NCBI GenBank assembly: GCA_017644185.1
Contig: JAEPMA010000003.1
Span: 186,001-250,000, forward strand
Reading direction: 5' to 3'
DNA from: Rhodospirillales bacterium
Lineage (GTDB): Bacteria > Pseudomonadota > Alphaproteobacteria > Rhodospirillales > Casp-alpha2
Length of the DNA stretch: 64,000 bases
Each line of letters opens with the position of its first letter. Positions within the stretch are counted from its first letter, which is position 1. A model generated the notes under the pieces. The model made no database searches, was not told where the DNA came from, and saw only the letters and a list, made by a program, of their open reading frames with translations. Positions 27,320 to 35,611 of this stretch are shown in pieces. The translations under genes were made by a program, and so were the position numbers.

Positions 27320-28096
27320 CTACCCTTCCTTGTCCGGCTCTTTTTCGCCCCCACCGCCCGGCACTTTATACGTCAGCGCGAAGGGCTTGAGGCGCAGCTT
27401 GGTGCGGTGGTGCTCGCCGCCCTTCTCCCCATCCGGCTGATAGCCCCGATAATAGTCCTTCTGCCATTTCTGGCTGCGCGCACGTGAATCGGGGTTCAAA
27501 AGATCCGCATTAAATGTGTTGCGGCTTTTCGACCAGGCCGAATGACGCTCTTTTGTCTCCTGATCGTTCTCGAACGGCTCGACCACCGGCTCGACCCCTT
27601 CCATCACCGCCGGGTCGGTGGGGAAGATATGGCAGAACGGCTCATCCCGCTCGAAGCGGATCGGCGTGTTCGCGCGGGTGAACATCCAGTTCATGGTGAA
27701 GGTGTAGGTCGACCAGTCGGTTTCGATCATCCCCGTCAAAGGCTGGATCGCGTCCTTGGGCCTGTTGACCGGGCCCTGTGCGATCAGACTGATCCCCGGT
27801 TCGGTCCGGAACAGATACCCGACATGAAACGTCAGAATGCCCGATCCAAAGTGCGTCGTCGGCATCAGGCCCTGGTCTTCGGTCGAGATCTGGATATCGG
27901 TTTTCGCCGGGCCGCCGTTCCAGACCGCCTCGAACGCGACGGGCGAGCAGATTTCCCAACCGTGCGCGTTGGCCATCGTCAACGGCAGGCAGCGGTAGGC
28001 GTAAGCTTCGGGGAGCGCGTCCATCCAGGCGCGGCCCGAAGGGGCGGGGCGGAGCTTCGGCGGATGTGCCACCGTTGGATAAGCGATGATCTTCAT
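27320..28096 (-). CDS. DUF6065-like protein of unknown function
   Basis: A 258-residue soluble protein with no signal peptide or membrane segment. Conserved-looking stretches are SGRAWMDALPEAYAYRCLPLTMANAHGW, FEAVWNGGP, FGSGILTFHVGYLFRTEPG and TGMIETDWSTYTFTMNWMFTR. These match what I recall of the DUF6065 family, a group without known activity. The C-terminal 70 residues are charged and low in hydrophobic residues and contain a WSKSRNTFNADLLNP segment. It stands alone between ubiB (convergent) and coaBC (divergent). I cannot assign a function. Confidence 0.65.
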   Translation of the reverse strand: MKIIAYPTVAHPPKLRPAPSGRAWMDALPEAYAYRCLPLTMANAHGWEICSPVAFEAVWNGGPAKTDIQISTEDQGLMPTTHFGSGILTFHVGYLFRTEPGISLIAQGPVNRPKDAIQPLTGMIETDWSTYTFTMNWMFTRANTPIRFERDEPFCHIFPTDPAVMEGVEPVVEPFENDQETKERHSAWSKSRNTFNADLLNPDSRARSQKWQKDYYRGYQPDGEKGGEHHRTKLRLKPFALTYKVPGGGGEKEPDKEG

Positions 28097-28272
28097 GCGG
28101 TCCCGGCCCCTGCGATGACGTTGTTCTGTTCGGATGCTAGCCCACGCAGGGCTTGGCTTAAACCTCGCTCTCGCCTTGTTTTGATTGCGAATGGGGAGTT
28201 AATGCACTATTTACAGTGCGGTTTCGTGTTTTATTTCACAAATACATGAACGCGGCCGGGGAAACATCAGTT

Positions 28273-29481
28273 ATGCAAGGCAAGCGGGTTTTATTGATCG
28301 TGTCCGGCGGCATCGCCGCCATCAAGATCCCGGAAACCATCCGCCGCATGCGCGAGCGGGGGTTGAACGTGCGTTGCGTCCTGACCGAGGGCGGCGCCCA
28401 GTTCGTGACACCCCTGAGCCTTTCCGCGCTTTCCGAGGATAAGGTTTATTCGGATATCTTCTCGCTCACCGACGAGAACGAGATGGGTCACATCAACCTG
28501 TCGCGCGATGCCGATGTGTTGATGGTGGCGCCGGCGAGTGCGGATATCATGGCGAAAATGGCGGCGGGGCTGGCCGGCGATCTTGCCTCGACCGTGTTGC
28601 TCGCGACCGACAAGCCGGTGATCTGCGCGCCCGCCATGAACGTCCGGATGTGGGAACACCCGGCAACCCAGGCCAATGTCGAATTGCTGAAATCCAGGGG
28701 CGTGATCATGGTCGGCCCCGACGAGGGCGATATGGCGTGTGGCGAATACGGGATGGGCCGGATGGCCGAGCCCGACATGCTCGTCAAAGCGCTCGAGGAT
28801 TTTTTTTTAGCCGCGCCGCGCCCGCTTGAGGGCCGCCATGCCGTCGTGACCAGTGGCCCGACTCACGAGCCGATCGATCCCGTCAGATATATCGCCAACC
28901 GCTCAAGCGGGAAACAGGGCCACGCCATCGCCGCCGCGCTTCAAAAGCTCGGCTGCAAAACGACGCTGGTGACCGGCCCGACCAATCTGAAAGACCCGGT
29001 GGGCTGCGACGTCATCCGTATCGAGAGCGCGCGGGACATGCTGGCCGCGGTCGAGAAGGCGCTTCCCGCCGACATCGCCGTTTGCGCCGCTGCCGTCGCC
29101 GACTGGCGCACGTCAAACGCGCCCGACCAGAAAATCAAGAAACAGGCCGGGAGTGCGCCGCCGTCTCTCGAGATGGTCGAAAACCCGGATATCCTCTCGA
29201 CGATCTCGAACGCCGGGAACAAGCGCCCGTCGCTGGTCGTGGGATTTGCCGCCGAAACCGACGACGTGATCGAGAACGCGACAAGTAAACGCGAGAGAAA
29301 AGGCTGCGACTGGATCGTCGCCAACGACGTCTCACCCCAAGCTGGCACCTTCGCGGGCGACGACAATACCGTCCACCTGATCACATCGGGTAGCGCGGAA
29401 AGCTGGCCGCGCATGACCAAGACCGACGTCGCCAATCAGTTGGCGAGCAGGATCGCCCAACACTTCGAGGCCGCCGAATGA
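28273..29481 (+). CDS. coaBC: Bifunctional phosphopantothenoylcysteine decarboxylase/synthetase
   Basis: A 402-residue fused enzyme for two successive steps of coenzyme A synthesis. The CoaC half opens with [24 protein letters not shown] and contains the FMN-site segment [28 protein letters not shown] and [14 protein letters not shown] with the catalytic Asn-Met pair. The CoaB half begins near residue 185 with [37 protein letters not shown] 28273 gives the usual beginning; an ATG at 28246 is also in frame. Its stop overlaps the dut start as ATGA, so the two are coupled. Confidence 0.95.
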   Translation: MQGKRVLLIVSGGIAAIKIPETIRRMRERGLNVRCVLTEGGAQFVTPLSLSALSEDKVYSDIFSLTDENEMGHINLSRDADVLMVAPASADIMAKMAAGLAGDLASTVLLATDKPVICAPAMNVRMWEHPATQANVELLKSRGVIMVGPDEGDMACGEYGMGRMAEPDMLVKALEDFFLAAPRPLEGRHAVVTSGPTHEPIDPVRYIANRSSGKQGHAIAAALQKLGCKTTLVTGPTNLKDPVGCDVIRIESARDMLAAVEKALPADIAVCAAAVADWRTSNAPDQKIKKQAGSAPPSLEMVENPDILSTISNAGNKRPSLVVGFAAETDDVIENATSKRERKGCDWIVANDVSPQAGTFAGDDNTVHLITSGSAESWPRMTKTDVANQLASRIAQHFEAAE

Positions 29482-29933
29482 GCGCCGTCAAAGTTGACGT
29501 TGTCCGCCTTCCGCACGGTAAGGACCTGCCGCTGCCCGCATACGCGACGGTCGCGAGCGCCGGGATGGATTTGCTGAACGCGGAAGACGGCGCCGTCACG
29601 ATCGAACCCGGCAAGCGCGCCATGATCGCGACGGGGATCGCGATCCAGCTGCCTTCCGGCTACGAGGCGCAAGTCCGGCCGAGATCGGGCCTGGCGGCAA
29701 AACACGGGATTACGGTGCTCAACAGTCCGGGCACCATCGACGCGGATTACCGGGGGGAAATAAAGGTAATCCTCGTCAACCTCGGCGACGAGGCGGTGAC
29801 CCTCAAGCGGTCCGAACGGATCGCCCAGATGGTCGTGGCACCTGTAACGCAGGTTGTGTTGCACGAGGTCGATACGCTGGAAGACAGCGACAGGGGCGCC
29901 GGCGGCTTCGGCTCGACCGGCACCGGCAGCTAA
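29478..29933 (+). CDS. dut: dUTP pyrophosphatase
   Basis: A 151-residue dUTPase that hydrolyses dUTP to dUMP, which keeps uracil out of DNA and feeds thymidylate synthesis. All five conserved motifs are visible: [43 protein letters not shown] and the glycine-rich C-terminal arm [10 protein letters not shown]. The family acts as a trimer. The coaBC-dut arrangement is common in proteobacteria. Length is standard. Confidence 0.97.
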   Translation: MSAVKVDVVRLPHGKDLPLPAYATVASAGMDLLNAEDGAVTIEPGKRAMIATGIAIQLPSGYEAQVRPRSGLAAKHGITVLNSPGTIDADYRGEIKVILVNLGDEAVTLKRSERIAQMVVAPVTQVVLHEVDTLEDSDRGAGGFGSTGTGS

Positions 29934-29951
29934 AAGGGGGGGCACGCTGCG

Positions 29952-30407
29952 ATGTTACGGATAACGAAGAAAATGCTGTTCGCGATAGAGGCGGTACTCG
30001 ATATCGCCTACCACGCGGGCTCGGAACCGGTCCAAAGCCGGGAAATCACACGGCGCCAGGGGATACCGCAACGCTACCTCGAACAGGCGTTGCAACACCT
30101 GGTGCGCGACGACATTTTAGTGGGGGTCCGGGGCCCGCGCGGCGGCTATCGCTTGGCGCGCGAAAGGCGGCGCATCACCGTCGGCGACATCGTCAGGTCG
30201 GTCAAGAAAATGGAGACCGCGGAAGACCCGTTGCAGACCGAAGACGGTTCCGATCTCGGCCAGAAGGTCGTCCGGCCCCTGTGGACGCTGATCCAGGAAG
30301 ACGTCATGACGCGGCTCGATTCGACAACGATCGACGATCTTTGCAACAGTGCCATCGACGCCGGCATCGAAAGTGAAGGCCGCAAGAACCTCGACTTCAT
30401 CATATAA
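29952..30407 (+). CDS. Rrf2-family transcriptional regulator
   Basis: A 151-residue winged-helix protein of the Rrf2 family: an N-terminal helix-turn-helix ([13 protein letters not shown], then [27 protein letters not shown]), then the wing [25 protein letters not shown]. IscR-type members ligate an Fe-S cluster through three cysteines. Here only one cysteine (near residue 135) is present, so this is more like CymR, which lacks a cluster and regulates cysteine metabolism with CysK. It lies 26 bp upstream of cysK, which supports a sulfur-control role. That role is inferred from context. Confidence 0.85.
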   Translation: MLRITKKMLFAIEAVLDIAYHAGSEPVQSREITRRQGIPQRYLEQALQHLVRDDILVGVRGPRGGYRLARERRRITVGDIVRSVKKMETAEDPLQTEDGSDLGQKVVRPLWTLIQEDVMTRLDSTTIDDLCNSAIDAGIESEGRKNLDFII

Positions 30408-30433
30408 CAAACGAACCCGGAGGATGCTCAACC

Positions 30434-31414
30434 ATGGATGAAACACAAGCCAGCCCGGCCCACCCGCACGAAGTCCGCGGCCGCATCTACGACAGTATCG
30501 TCGACACCATCGGTGGGACGCCCCTCGTCCGGCTCAGCCGGTTGATGAAGGAAGAAAATGCCGGGGGCGTGATCCTCGGCAAGTGCGAATACTTCAATCC
30601 GCTTTCGTCGGTCAAAGACCGCATCGGCCTCGCCATGATCGAAGCCGCCGAGCGGGACGGTAAAATCAAGGAGGGCGCGACCCTGGTCGAGCCGACGTCG
30701 GGCAACACCGGTATCGCGCTCGCATTCGTCTGCGCGGCGAAGGGCTACAAACTCATCCTCACCATGCCGGAAAGCATGTCGCTCGAACGCCGCAAGATGC
30801 TGCTTCTTTTTGGTGCCGAAACCGTGCTGACGCCGGCCCCACTGGGGATGCGGGGCGCCATCGAAAAGGCCGAAGAGATCGTCAGCAACACACCCGGCGC
30901 AATGATGCTGCAGCAGTTCGAGAACCCGGCCAACCCGGACATCCACCGCCGCACCACGGCGGAAGAAATCTGGGCCGATACGGCGGGCAAAGTCGATTGT
31001 CTGGTCTCGGGTGTCGGCACCGGGGGCACGATCACGGGATGTGCGGAAATTCTGAAAGACCGCAACCCGGACATAAAGATCGTCGCGGTCGAGCCCGAAG
31101 ACAGCCCGATCCTGTCGGGCGGCGCGCCGGGGCCGCACAAGATTCAGGGTATCGGCGCGGGCTTCGTCCCGGGCATTCTCAACCGTGACCTGATCGATGA
31201 AGTGCTGCAGATCGGCAACGAGACCGCGTTCTCGATGTCGCGCAAAGTCGCCAAGCTCGAAGGCCTGGCGGTCGGGATTTCGTCGGGCGCCGCACTCGCC
31301 GCGGCCGTCGAGGTCGCCGAACGCCCCGAGATGAAGGGCAAGAACATCGTCGTCATCTTGCCGTCGTTCGCCGAGCGCTATCTGTCGACGGCGCTGTTCG
31401 AGGGTCTTGAATAA
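30434..31414 (+). CDS. cysK: Cysteine synthase (O-acetylserine sulfhydrylase)
   Basis: A 326-residue PLP enzyme that makes cysteine from O-acetylserine and sulfide. Visible motifs: [12 protein letters not shown] near the N-terminus, the PLP lysine in [14 protein letters not shown], the substrate loop [13 protein letters not shown], the phosphate-binding [11 protein letters not shown] and [11 protein letters not shown] near the C-terminus. A GGAGG ribosome site precedes ATG 30434. The gene lies between an Rrf2 regulator and a MoeB-like activating enzyme, forming a sulfur-assimilation and sulfur-transfer group. Nothing is missing. Confidence 0.95.
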   Translation: MDETQASPAHPHEVRGRIYDSIVDTIGGTPLVRLSRLMKEENAGGVILGKCEYFNPLSSVKDRIGLAMIEAAERDGKIKEGATLVEPTSGNTGIALAFVCAAKGYKLILTMPESMSLERRKMLLLFGAETVLTPAPLGMRGAIEKAEEIVSNTPGAMMLQQFENPANPDIHRRTTAEEIWADTAGKVDCLVSGVGTGGTITGCAEILKDRNPDIKIVAVEPEDSPILSGGAPGPHKIQGIGAGFVPGILNRDLIDEVLQIGNETAFSMSRKVAKLEGLAVGISSGAALAAAVEVAERPEMKGKNIVVILPSFAERYLSTALFEGLE

Positions 31415-31417
31415 CTG

Positions 31418-32257
31418 ATGACCGACTTCACCGACGACCAGGTCGAACGCTACGCCCGCCATATCCTGCTCAAGGAAGTGGGCGGCGTCGGCCAGTCCAA
31501 GCTGATGGACGCCAAGGTGCTGGTCGTCGGCGCGGGGGGCTTGGGCTCGCCCGCGATCCTCTATCTCGCGGCGGCGGGCGTCGGCACCATCGGCATCGTC
31601 GACGCGGATATCGTCGATCTTTCCAACCTCCAGCGTCAGATCGCCCACACCACGGACCGGATCGGGATGAGCAAGGTCGAAAGCGCCAAGACGGCGGCGA
31701 AGGCGATCAACCCGGACATCAACATCGTCACCCACGAGACCCGGATCGATGCGTCGAACGCGCTGGAGATGATCTCGGATTACGACATCGTCGCCGACGG
31801 CTCCGACAATTTCGAAACCCGTTTTCTGATCAACGACGCGTGCTATCTGGCGAAGAAGACGCTGGTGTCCGCCGCGATCCTCCGCTTCGACGGCCAGATC
31901 GCGACCTATAAAGCGCACGTCCACAACGACGACGGCTCGCACGGGCCGTGTTACCGCTGCATCTTCCCCGAAGCCCCGCCCCCCGGACAGGTGCCGAGCT
32001 GCGCCGAAGCGGGCGTGTTGGGCGCACTCTGCGGGATGATGGGCTCGCTGCAGACGACGGAAATATTGAAAGAGATCATGGGCATCGGCGACAGCCTTTC
32101 GGGTTCATTGATCGTCGTCGACGGGTTGTCGACCGACTTCCGCAAGATCAAGGTCAAGCCCGACCCGGCGTGTGCGTTGTGTGGCGAACATCCCTCGATC
32201 ACCGATCTCTCGATCCACGAAGGCGCCGACGCGCCGGTCTGCGCCGTCAATGGCTAG
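31418..32257 (+). CDS. moeB: MoeB/ThiF-like sulfur-carrier adenylyltransferase
   Basis: A 279-residue E1-like enzyme that adenylates the C-terminus of a small sulfur carrier such as MoaD or ThiS. It has RYARHILLKEVGGVGQSKL, the nucleotide-binding VLVVGAGGLGSPAILYLAAAGVG, the arginine-finger region LSNLQRQIAHTTDRIG, and zinc-binding CYRC and CALC pairs. There is no C-terminal rhodanese domain; a separate rhodanese gene lies 0.5 kb away. It starts 3 bp after cysK and overlaps the next gene by 8 bp. Whether it serves molybdopterin, thiamine or another pathway is not decided by the sequence; no moaD or thiS gene is in the window. Confidence 0.85.
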   Translation: MTDFTDDQVERYARHILLKEVGGVGQSKLMDAKVLVVGAGGLGSPAILYLAAAGVGTIGIVDADIVDLSNLQRQIAHTTDRIGMSKVESAKTAAKAINPDINIVTHETRIDASNALEMISDYDIVADGSDNFETRFLINDACYLAKKTLVSAAILRFDGQIATYKAHVHNDDGSHGPCYRCIFPEAPPPGQVPSCAEAGVLGALCGMMGSLQTTEILKEIMGIGDSLSGSLIVVDGLSTDFRKIKVKPDPACALCGEHPSITDLSIHEGADAPVCAVNG

Positions 32258-32681
32258 CCAGAATAAACAGATCTCGAAACTGTCGCTGGTGGTCGCGGGC
32301 GGCAGCTTCGAAAAAGTCCACTACGCGTTCGTGATGGCGTCGGGGGCGGCGGCGATCGGGATTCCCGTCACGATGTTCTTCACCATGGGGGCGTGCAAAG
32401 CGGTCCTCGACGCGCCCGGCTGGCACGATCTGCCGTCTGAATTGTCGGGCATGCGCGCCGCCGACCGTGACGAGGATTTCGAAGAGAAGGGTGTCGCGAC
32501 GATGGACGAGCTGATCGAAAGCGCCGCCGAGTTGGGGGTCACTTTCATGGTTTGCGAGATGGGGCTCCGTGCCGAAGGGCTCGAGGACCGCGAACCGCGT
32601 CCGGGCCTCGATCTCAAGCGCACCGGGATCGTCACGTTCCTCAATGACGCCGATAAAGACGGGCAGATCGTCTACGTGTAA
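32250..32681 (+). CDS. DsrE-family sulfur-relay-like protein
   Basis: A 143-residue protein from ATG 32250, overlapping the moeB-like stop. It has the DsrE/DrsE fold pattern: KLSLVVAGGSFEKVHYAFVMASGAAAIGIPVTMFFTMGAC near the N-terminus, then a helical insert with MDELIESAAELGVTFMVCEMGLRAEGL. Cysteines are present in GACK and in MVCEMG; the latter matches the position of the active cysteine in persulfide carriers of this family. It probably passes persulfide sulfur in concert with its neighbours (moeB-like, rhodanese), but the partner is unknown. A longer upstream frame lies inside moeB and was discarded. Confidence 0.78.
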   Translation: MASQNKQISKLSLVVAGGSFEKVHYAFVMASGAAAIGIPVTMFFTMGACKAVLDAPGWHDLPSELSGMRAADRDEDFEEKGVATMDELIESAAELGVTFMVCEMGLRAEGLEDREPRPGLDLKRTGIVTFLNDADKDGQIVYV

Positions 32682-32682
32682 C

Positions 32683-32780
32683 CCCCTCACCCGCCGCGCT
32701 GACGCGCGCCACCCTCTCCCAAGGGAGAGGGGGATTGGGCCAGGGTCCCTTCTCCCACCGGGAGAAGGACAGGATGAGGG
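32683..32780. repeat. Dispersed repeat (CCCCTCAC...GGATGAGGG type)
   Basis: This gap between convergent genes begins CCCCTCACCCG and ends AGGACAGGATGAGGG. It holds two hairpins, CCCTCTCCCAAGGGAGAGGG and CTTCTCCCACCGGGAGAAG. The same unit recurs at 39083, 42142, 42309, 53673 and, in related form, 55911 and 62456. It probably acts as a terminator here. Confidence 0.8.
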
Positions 32781-32791
32781 AATATCCCTCG

Positions 32792-33217
32792 TTACCCCTG
32801 CACCCAGGGGAGGCCGCGGACCTTCCAGCCGTTGACGGTGCCGCGGTGGTTCTCGTCGTTCTTGTCGCCCTCGAAGCCTTCGGCGATGTTGTAGCAGCGC
32901 TCATACCCAAGCGCGGTCATCGCTTTCGCCGCCGCCAGAGAGCGCACGCCGGACCGGCACAGGAACGCGATCGGGGTCGATTTATCGGGGACGGCATCGC
33001 GCACCGAATCTTCGAAGTGCGGGTTGCGGTTCATATCGGGAAACAGAACCCACGAAATCTTCAAGAACGGGTTCTTCACCTTCTTCGGGTCGGGCCCGCC
33101 GACGTAACTGAACTCGGCGTCGGTGCGGACGTCGATCAGCACCGCGTCCTTCTCTTTTTGCAGGAGTTCCCAGGTGTCCTCGGGCGAGAGATCGCCGGCG
33201 TATTCTTCGTCGCTCAT
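32792..33217 (-). CDS. Rhodanese-like sulfurtransferase
   Basis: A 141-residue single-domain rhodanese. It begins with DLSPEDTWELLQKEKDAVLIDVRTDAEFSYVGG and carries the active-site loop FLCRSGVRSLAAAKAM with the persulfide-forming cysteine, then ALGYERCYNIAEGFEG. The loop CRSGVRS is typical of family members that transfer sulfane sulfur. Its start codon overlaps the stop of the ferredoxin-NADP reductase gene (TGATG), so the two are co-translated. With cysK, the moeB-like gene and the DsrE-like gene on the opposite strand, it forms a local sulfur-relay group. Confidence 0.9.
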   Translation of the reverse strand: MSDEEYAGDLSPEDTWELLQKEKDAVLIDVRTDAEFSYVGGPDPKKVKNPFLKISWVLFPDMNRNPHFEDSVRDAVPDKSTPIAFLCRSGVRSLAAAKAMTALGYERCYNIAEGFEGDKNDENHRGTVNGWKVRGLPWVQG

Positions 33218-34530
33218 CAGCCGCGCTCCTCCAGATGGTCGATCATGTCGTCGATGGCGGTGAATTTCTCGCGGGGCTGCGGTTGTGCGGCGCGGGCCTC
33301 TTCTTCGGTTTCAAGGCGCTTCCAGTCCTCGAAATGAACGACCCTGACGCCGCGCTCATCCAGCAAACCCGAAAGCGCATCGCGCCCCGGCTTCGATCCC
33401 CCCGACGGGAAATCCCGGACGATGTGCTCCGCGACCTCGGCTCCGTCGGGGCGGCTCGACGAGATCACCCCCGACGGCCCGCGCTTGATCCACCCGACCG
33501 CGTACAACCCACCATCGATCTTGCCCGCGTCGTTGGGAATGATGCCGCGCTTCTCGTCATATGGGAGACCCGGGATCGGGTCGGCCCGATAGCCGATGGC
33601 GGCGACCACCAGACCGCACGGGATATCAAAGGTCTCACCCGTGCCCACCGCGTTGCCGCCCTCGACTTTCGTCCGCTCGATCCGGATTCCCTCGACCCGT
33701 TCGCCACCCAGGATTTCGACCGGCATGGCGTAGAATCCGAAGTGCGCCCTTTTCGGCATTGAATTCGGATCGCGTTCGGAAAACGCGCGCAGCGTTTCCA
33801 GATTTCTCTCGGCCAATCGCCGTTCACGATCATCCATGTCGTCGGGGACGGAACCGGGGAGGTGGCTGGCATCGACGACGGGCGCGGCCTCGGTCAGTTC
33901 CAGCATCTCGCGCAGTTCGACGTTGGTGAACTTCGCCTCCAACGGACCGCGGCGGCCCAGCACGTGAACGTCCTTGATCGGTGACGTGTCCATCGCCCCC
34001 CTGGCATAGGGCGGCAGATCGGTGCGCGCCCTTCCTGAATTGGAGCGCACCAAAACCCGTGCGATATCCAAAGCCACGTTGCCGTTACCGATGACGACCG
34101 CCGCCTCGACGTTGAGATCGGGATCGAGTTCGACGAAATCCGGATGGCCGTTGTACCAGCCGACAAACGCCGCCGAACCATGCACCCCGATTTTGTCCGA
34201 TCCCGGAATCGACAACACCCGGTCGGCCGGCGCACCGACGGCGAGGATCACGACGTCGTAAATCTCGCGAAGTTCGTCCAGCGTGACATCGCGCCCGACC
34301 TCGACGTTGCCGAAGTACTGGATGCCGTCACCAAGCGCGGTCTTTTCGAACTTCTTGGCGACCTTCTTGGTGGTCTGATGGTCGGGCGCGACGCCCCCCC
34401 GGATCAGACCGTAGGGCGTCGGCAACCGTTCGATGATGTCGATGACCGGGTTGTCGACGCTCTTAACAATGGCGTCGGCGGCGTAGAATCCCGCCGGCCC
34501 GGAGCCGATGATCGCGACCGTTATCGTCAT
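33217..34530 (-). CDS. Ferredoxin/adrenodoxin-NADP reductase, FprA type
   Basis: A 437-residue two-dinucleotide-binding flavoprotein of the adrenodoxin-reductase/FprA family. The FAD site is VAIIGSGPAGFYAADAI (residues about 5-21), followed by ERLPTPYGLIRGGVAPDHQ, a family hallmark. The NADP site includes VVIGNGNVALDIARVL. The C-terminal half has VVAAIGYRADPIPGLPYDEKRGIIPN and GWIKRGPSGVISSSRPDG. It would move electrons between NADPH and a ferredoxin. It sits directly downstream of korA/korB, a ferredoxin-dependent oxidoreductase, so the two may share the same ferredoxin pool. The rhodanese gene is coupled to its 3' end. Confidence 0.92.
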   Translation of the reverse strand: MTITVAIIGSGPAGFYAADAIVKSVDNPVIDIIERLPTPYGLIRGGVAPDHQTTKKVAKKFEKTALGDGIQYFGNVEVGRDVTLDELREIYDVVILAVGAPADRVLSIPGSDKIGVHGSAAFVGWYNGHPDFVELDPDLNVEAAVVIGNGNVALDIARVLVRSNSGRARTDLPPYARGAMDTSPIKDVHVLGRRGPLEAKFTNVELREMLELTEAAPVVDASHLPGSVPDDMDDRERRLAERNLETLRAFSERDPNSMPKRAHFGFYAMPVEILGGERVEGIRIERTKVEGGNAVGTGETFDIPCGLVVAAIGYRADPIPGLPYDEKRGIIPNDAGKIDGGLYAVGWIKRGPSGVISSSRPDGAEVAEHIVRDFPSGGSKPGRDALSGLLDERGVRVVHFEDWKRLETEEEARAAQPQPREKFTAIDDMIDHLEERG

Positions 34531-34581
34531 GTCTTCCCCCGCAACGCTGCCCTCTCCAGGCTCGGTTTCGGGGGTCGTTCG

Positions 34582-35610
34582 TCAGTCAGCCACTGTCCAC
34601 GTATGTCCGGCATGCATGATCGACTTCAAATCCGCGCCTTCGGCGCGTTTGACGGCCTGATCCTTCACCCGGGCCATGCCGTCCCCGTAACTCTCACCCG
34701 GGTCACAGTAAATCACACCGACGGCGACCGGCAAAGTTTCATCGTCCATCCCCGCCAGCATGGTCGCGAGCGTGCGGTTGGTTTCGTCGTGAACAAGCAC
34801 GCCCGCCGCCTCGGGGCCGTCCTCGCCGATCTCGACGACTTCGAGCGAGAGCGTCTCGGTATTCAGCTTGATCCCCTTGTCCTGATCCTTGCCGAACACC
34901 AGAGGTTCGCCATGGCGGCAGACGACCTGGCGGTCGGCGGCGACGGCTTTTTCGGTAATGTCGGCGAACACACCGTCGTTGTAGACGATGCAGTTCTGCA
35001 GGATCTCGACGAAGCTGGCGCCGTTGTGCGCGTGGGCGCGCTTGAGGATCGAGGGAAGATCCTTCTGCTGCGCATCGATGCCGCGGGCAACGAAGCGTGC
35101 GCCCGCGCCCAGCACGAACACGCACGCCGACACCGGATTGTCGACCGACCCCAGGGGGGTGGACGGGGAACGGGTGCCGGCCCGTGACGTGGGCGACGCC
35201 TGGCCCTTCGTCAGGCCATAGATCTCGTTGTTGAACAACAACACCTGCACATCGACGTTCCGCCTGATCACGTGCATCAGATGGTTGCCGCCGATCGACA
35301 GCATGTCACCATCACCGCCGACCACCCAGACGTCGAGTTCGGGATTGGCGAGCTTGATACCCGTCGCGAACGCCGGGGCCCGGCCGTGAATGGTGTGGAA
35401 ACCGTACGTCTCCACATAATAAGGGAACCGCGCCGCGCACCCGATACCGGACACGAAGACCGTGTTGGCGGGATCGGCCTCGATATCGGCGAGCGTGTTC
35501 AGCACCGCGCGCAGGATCGCGTAATCGCCGCAACCCGGGCACCAACGTACTTCCTGATCGGTGGCGAAATCTTTCGCGGTGCGCTTTTCGGGGGGTGTCA
35601 GTTCGTTCAT
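34582..35610 (-). CDS. korB: 2-oxoacid:ferredoxin oxidoreductase, beta subunit
   Basis: A 342-residue TPP-binding subunit. It has the expected VRWCPGCGDYAILRAV, the second cysteine region GIGCAARFPYY, the TPP pyrophosphate motif GGDGDMLSIGGNHLMHVIRRN and LLFNNEIYGLTKGQ, plus SPFGT-like TRSPSTPLGS. The oxoglutarate-type enzyme (KorAB) converts 2-oxoglutarate and CoA to succinyl-CoA with reduction of ferredoxin. Substrate choice between oxoglutarate and other 2-oxoacids is not decided by the sequence. It starts one base after the korA stop and is followed by a ferredoxin-NADP reductase. Confidence 0.93.
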   Translation of the reverse strand: MNELTPPEKRTAKDFATDQEVRWCPGCGDYAILRAVLNTLADIEADPANTVFVSGIGCAARFPYYVETYGFHTIHGRAPAFATGIKLANPELDVWVVGGDGDMLSIGGNHLMHVIRRNVDVQVLLFNNEIYGLTKGQASPTSRAGTRSPSTPLGSVDNPVSACVFVLGAGARFVARGIDAQQKDLPSILKRAHAHNGASFVEILQNCIVYNDGVFADITEKAVAADRQVVCRHGEPLVFGKDQDKGIKLNTETLSLEVVEIGEDGPEAAGVLVHDETNRTLATMLAGMDDETLPVAVGVIYCDPGESYGDGMARVKDQAVKRAEGADLKSIMHAGHTWTVAD

Positions 35611-35611
35611 C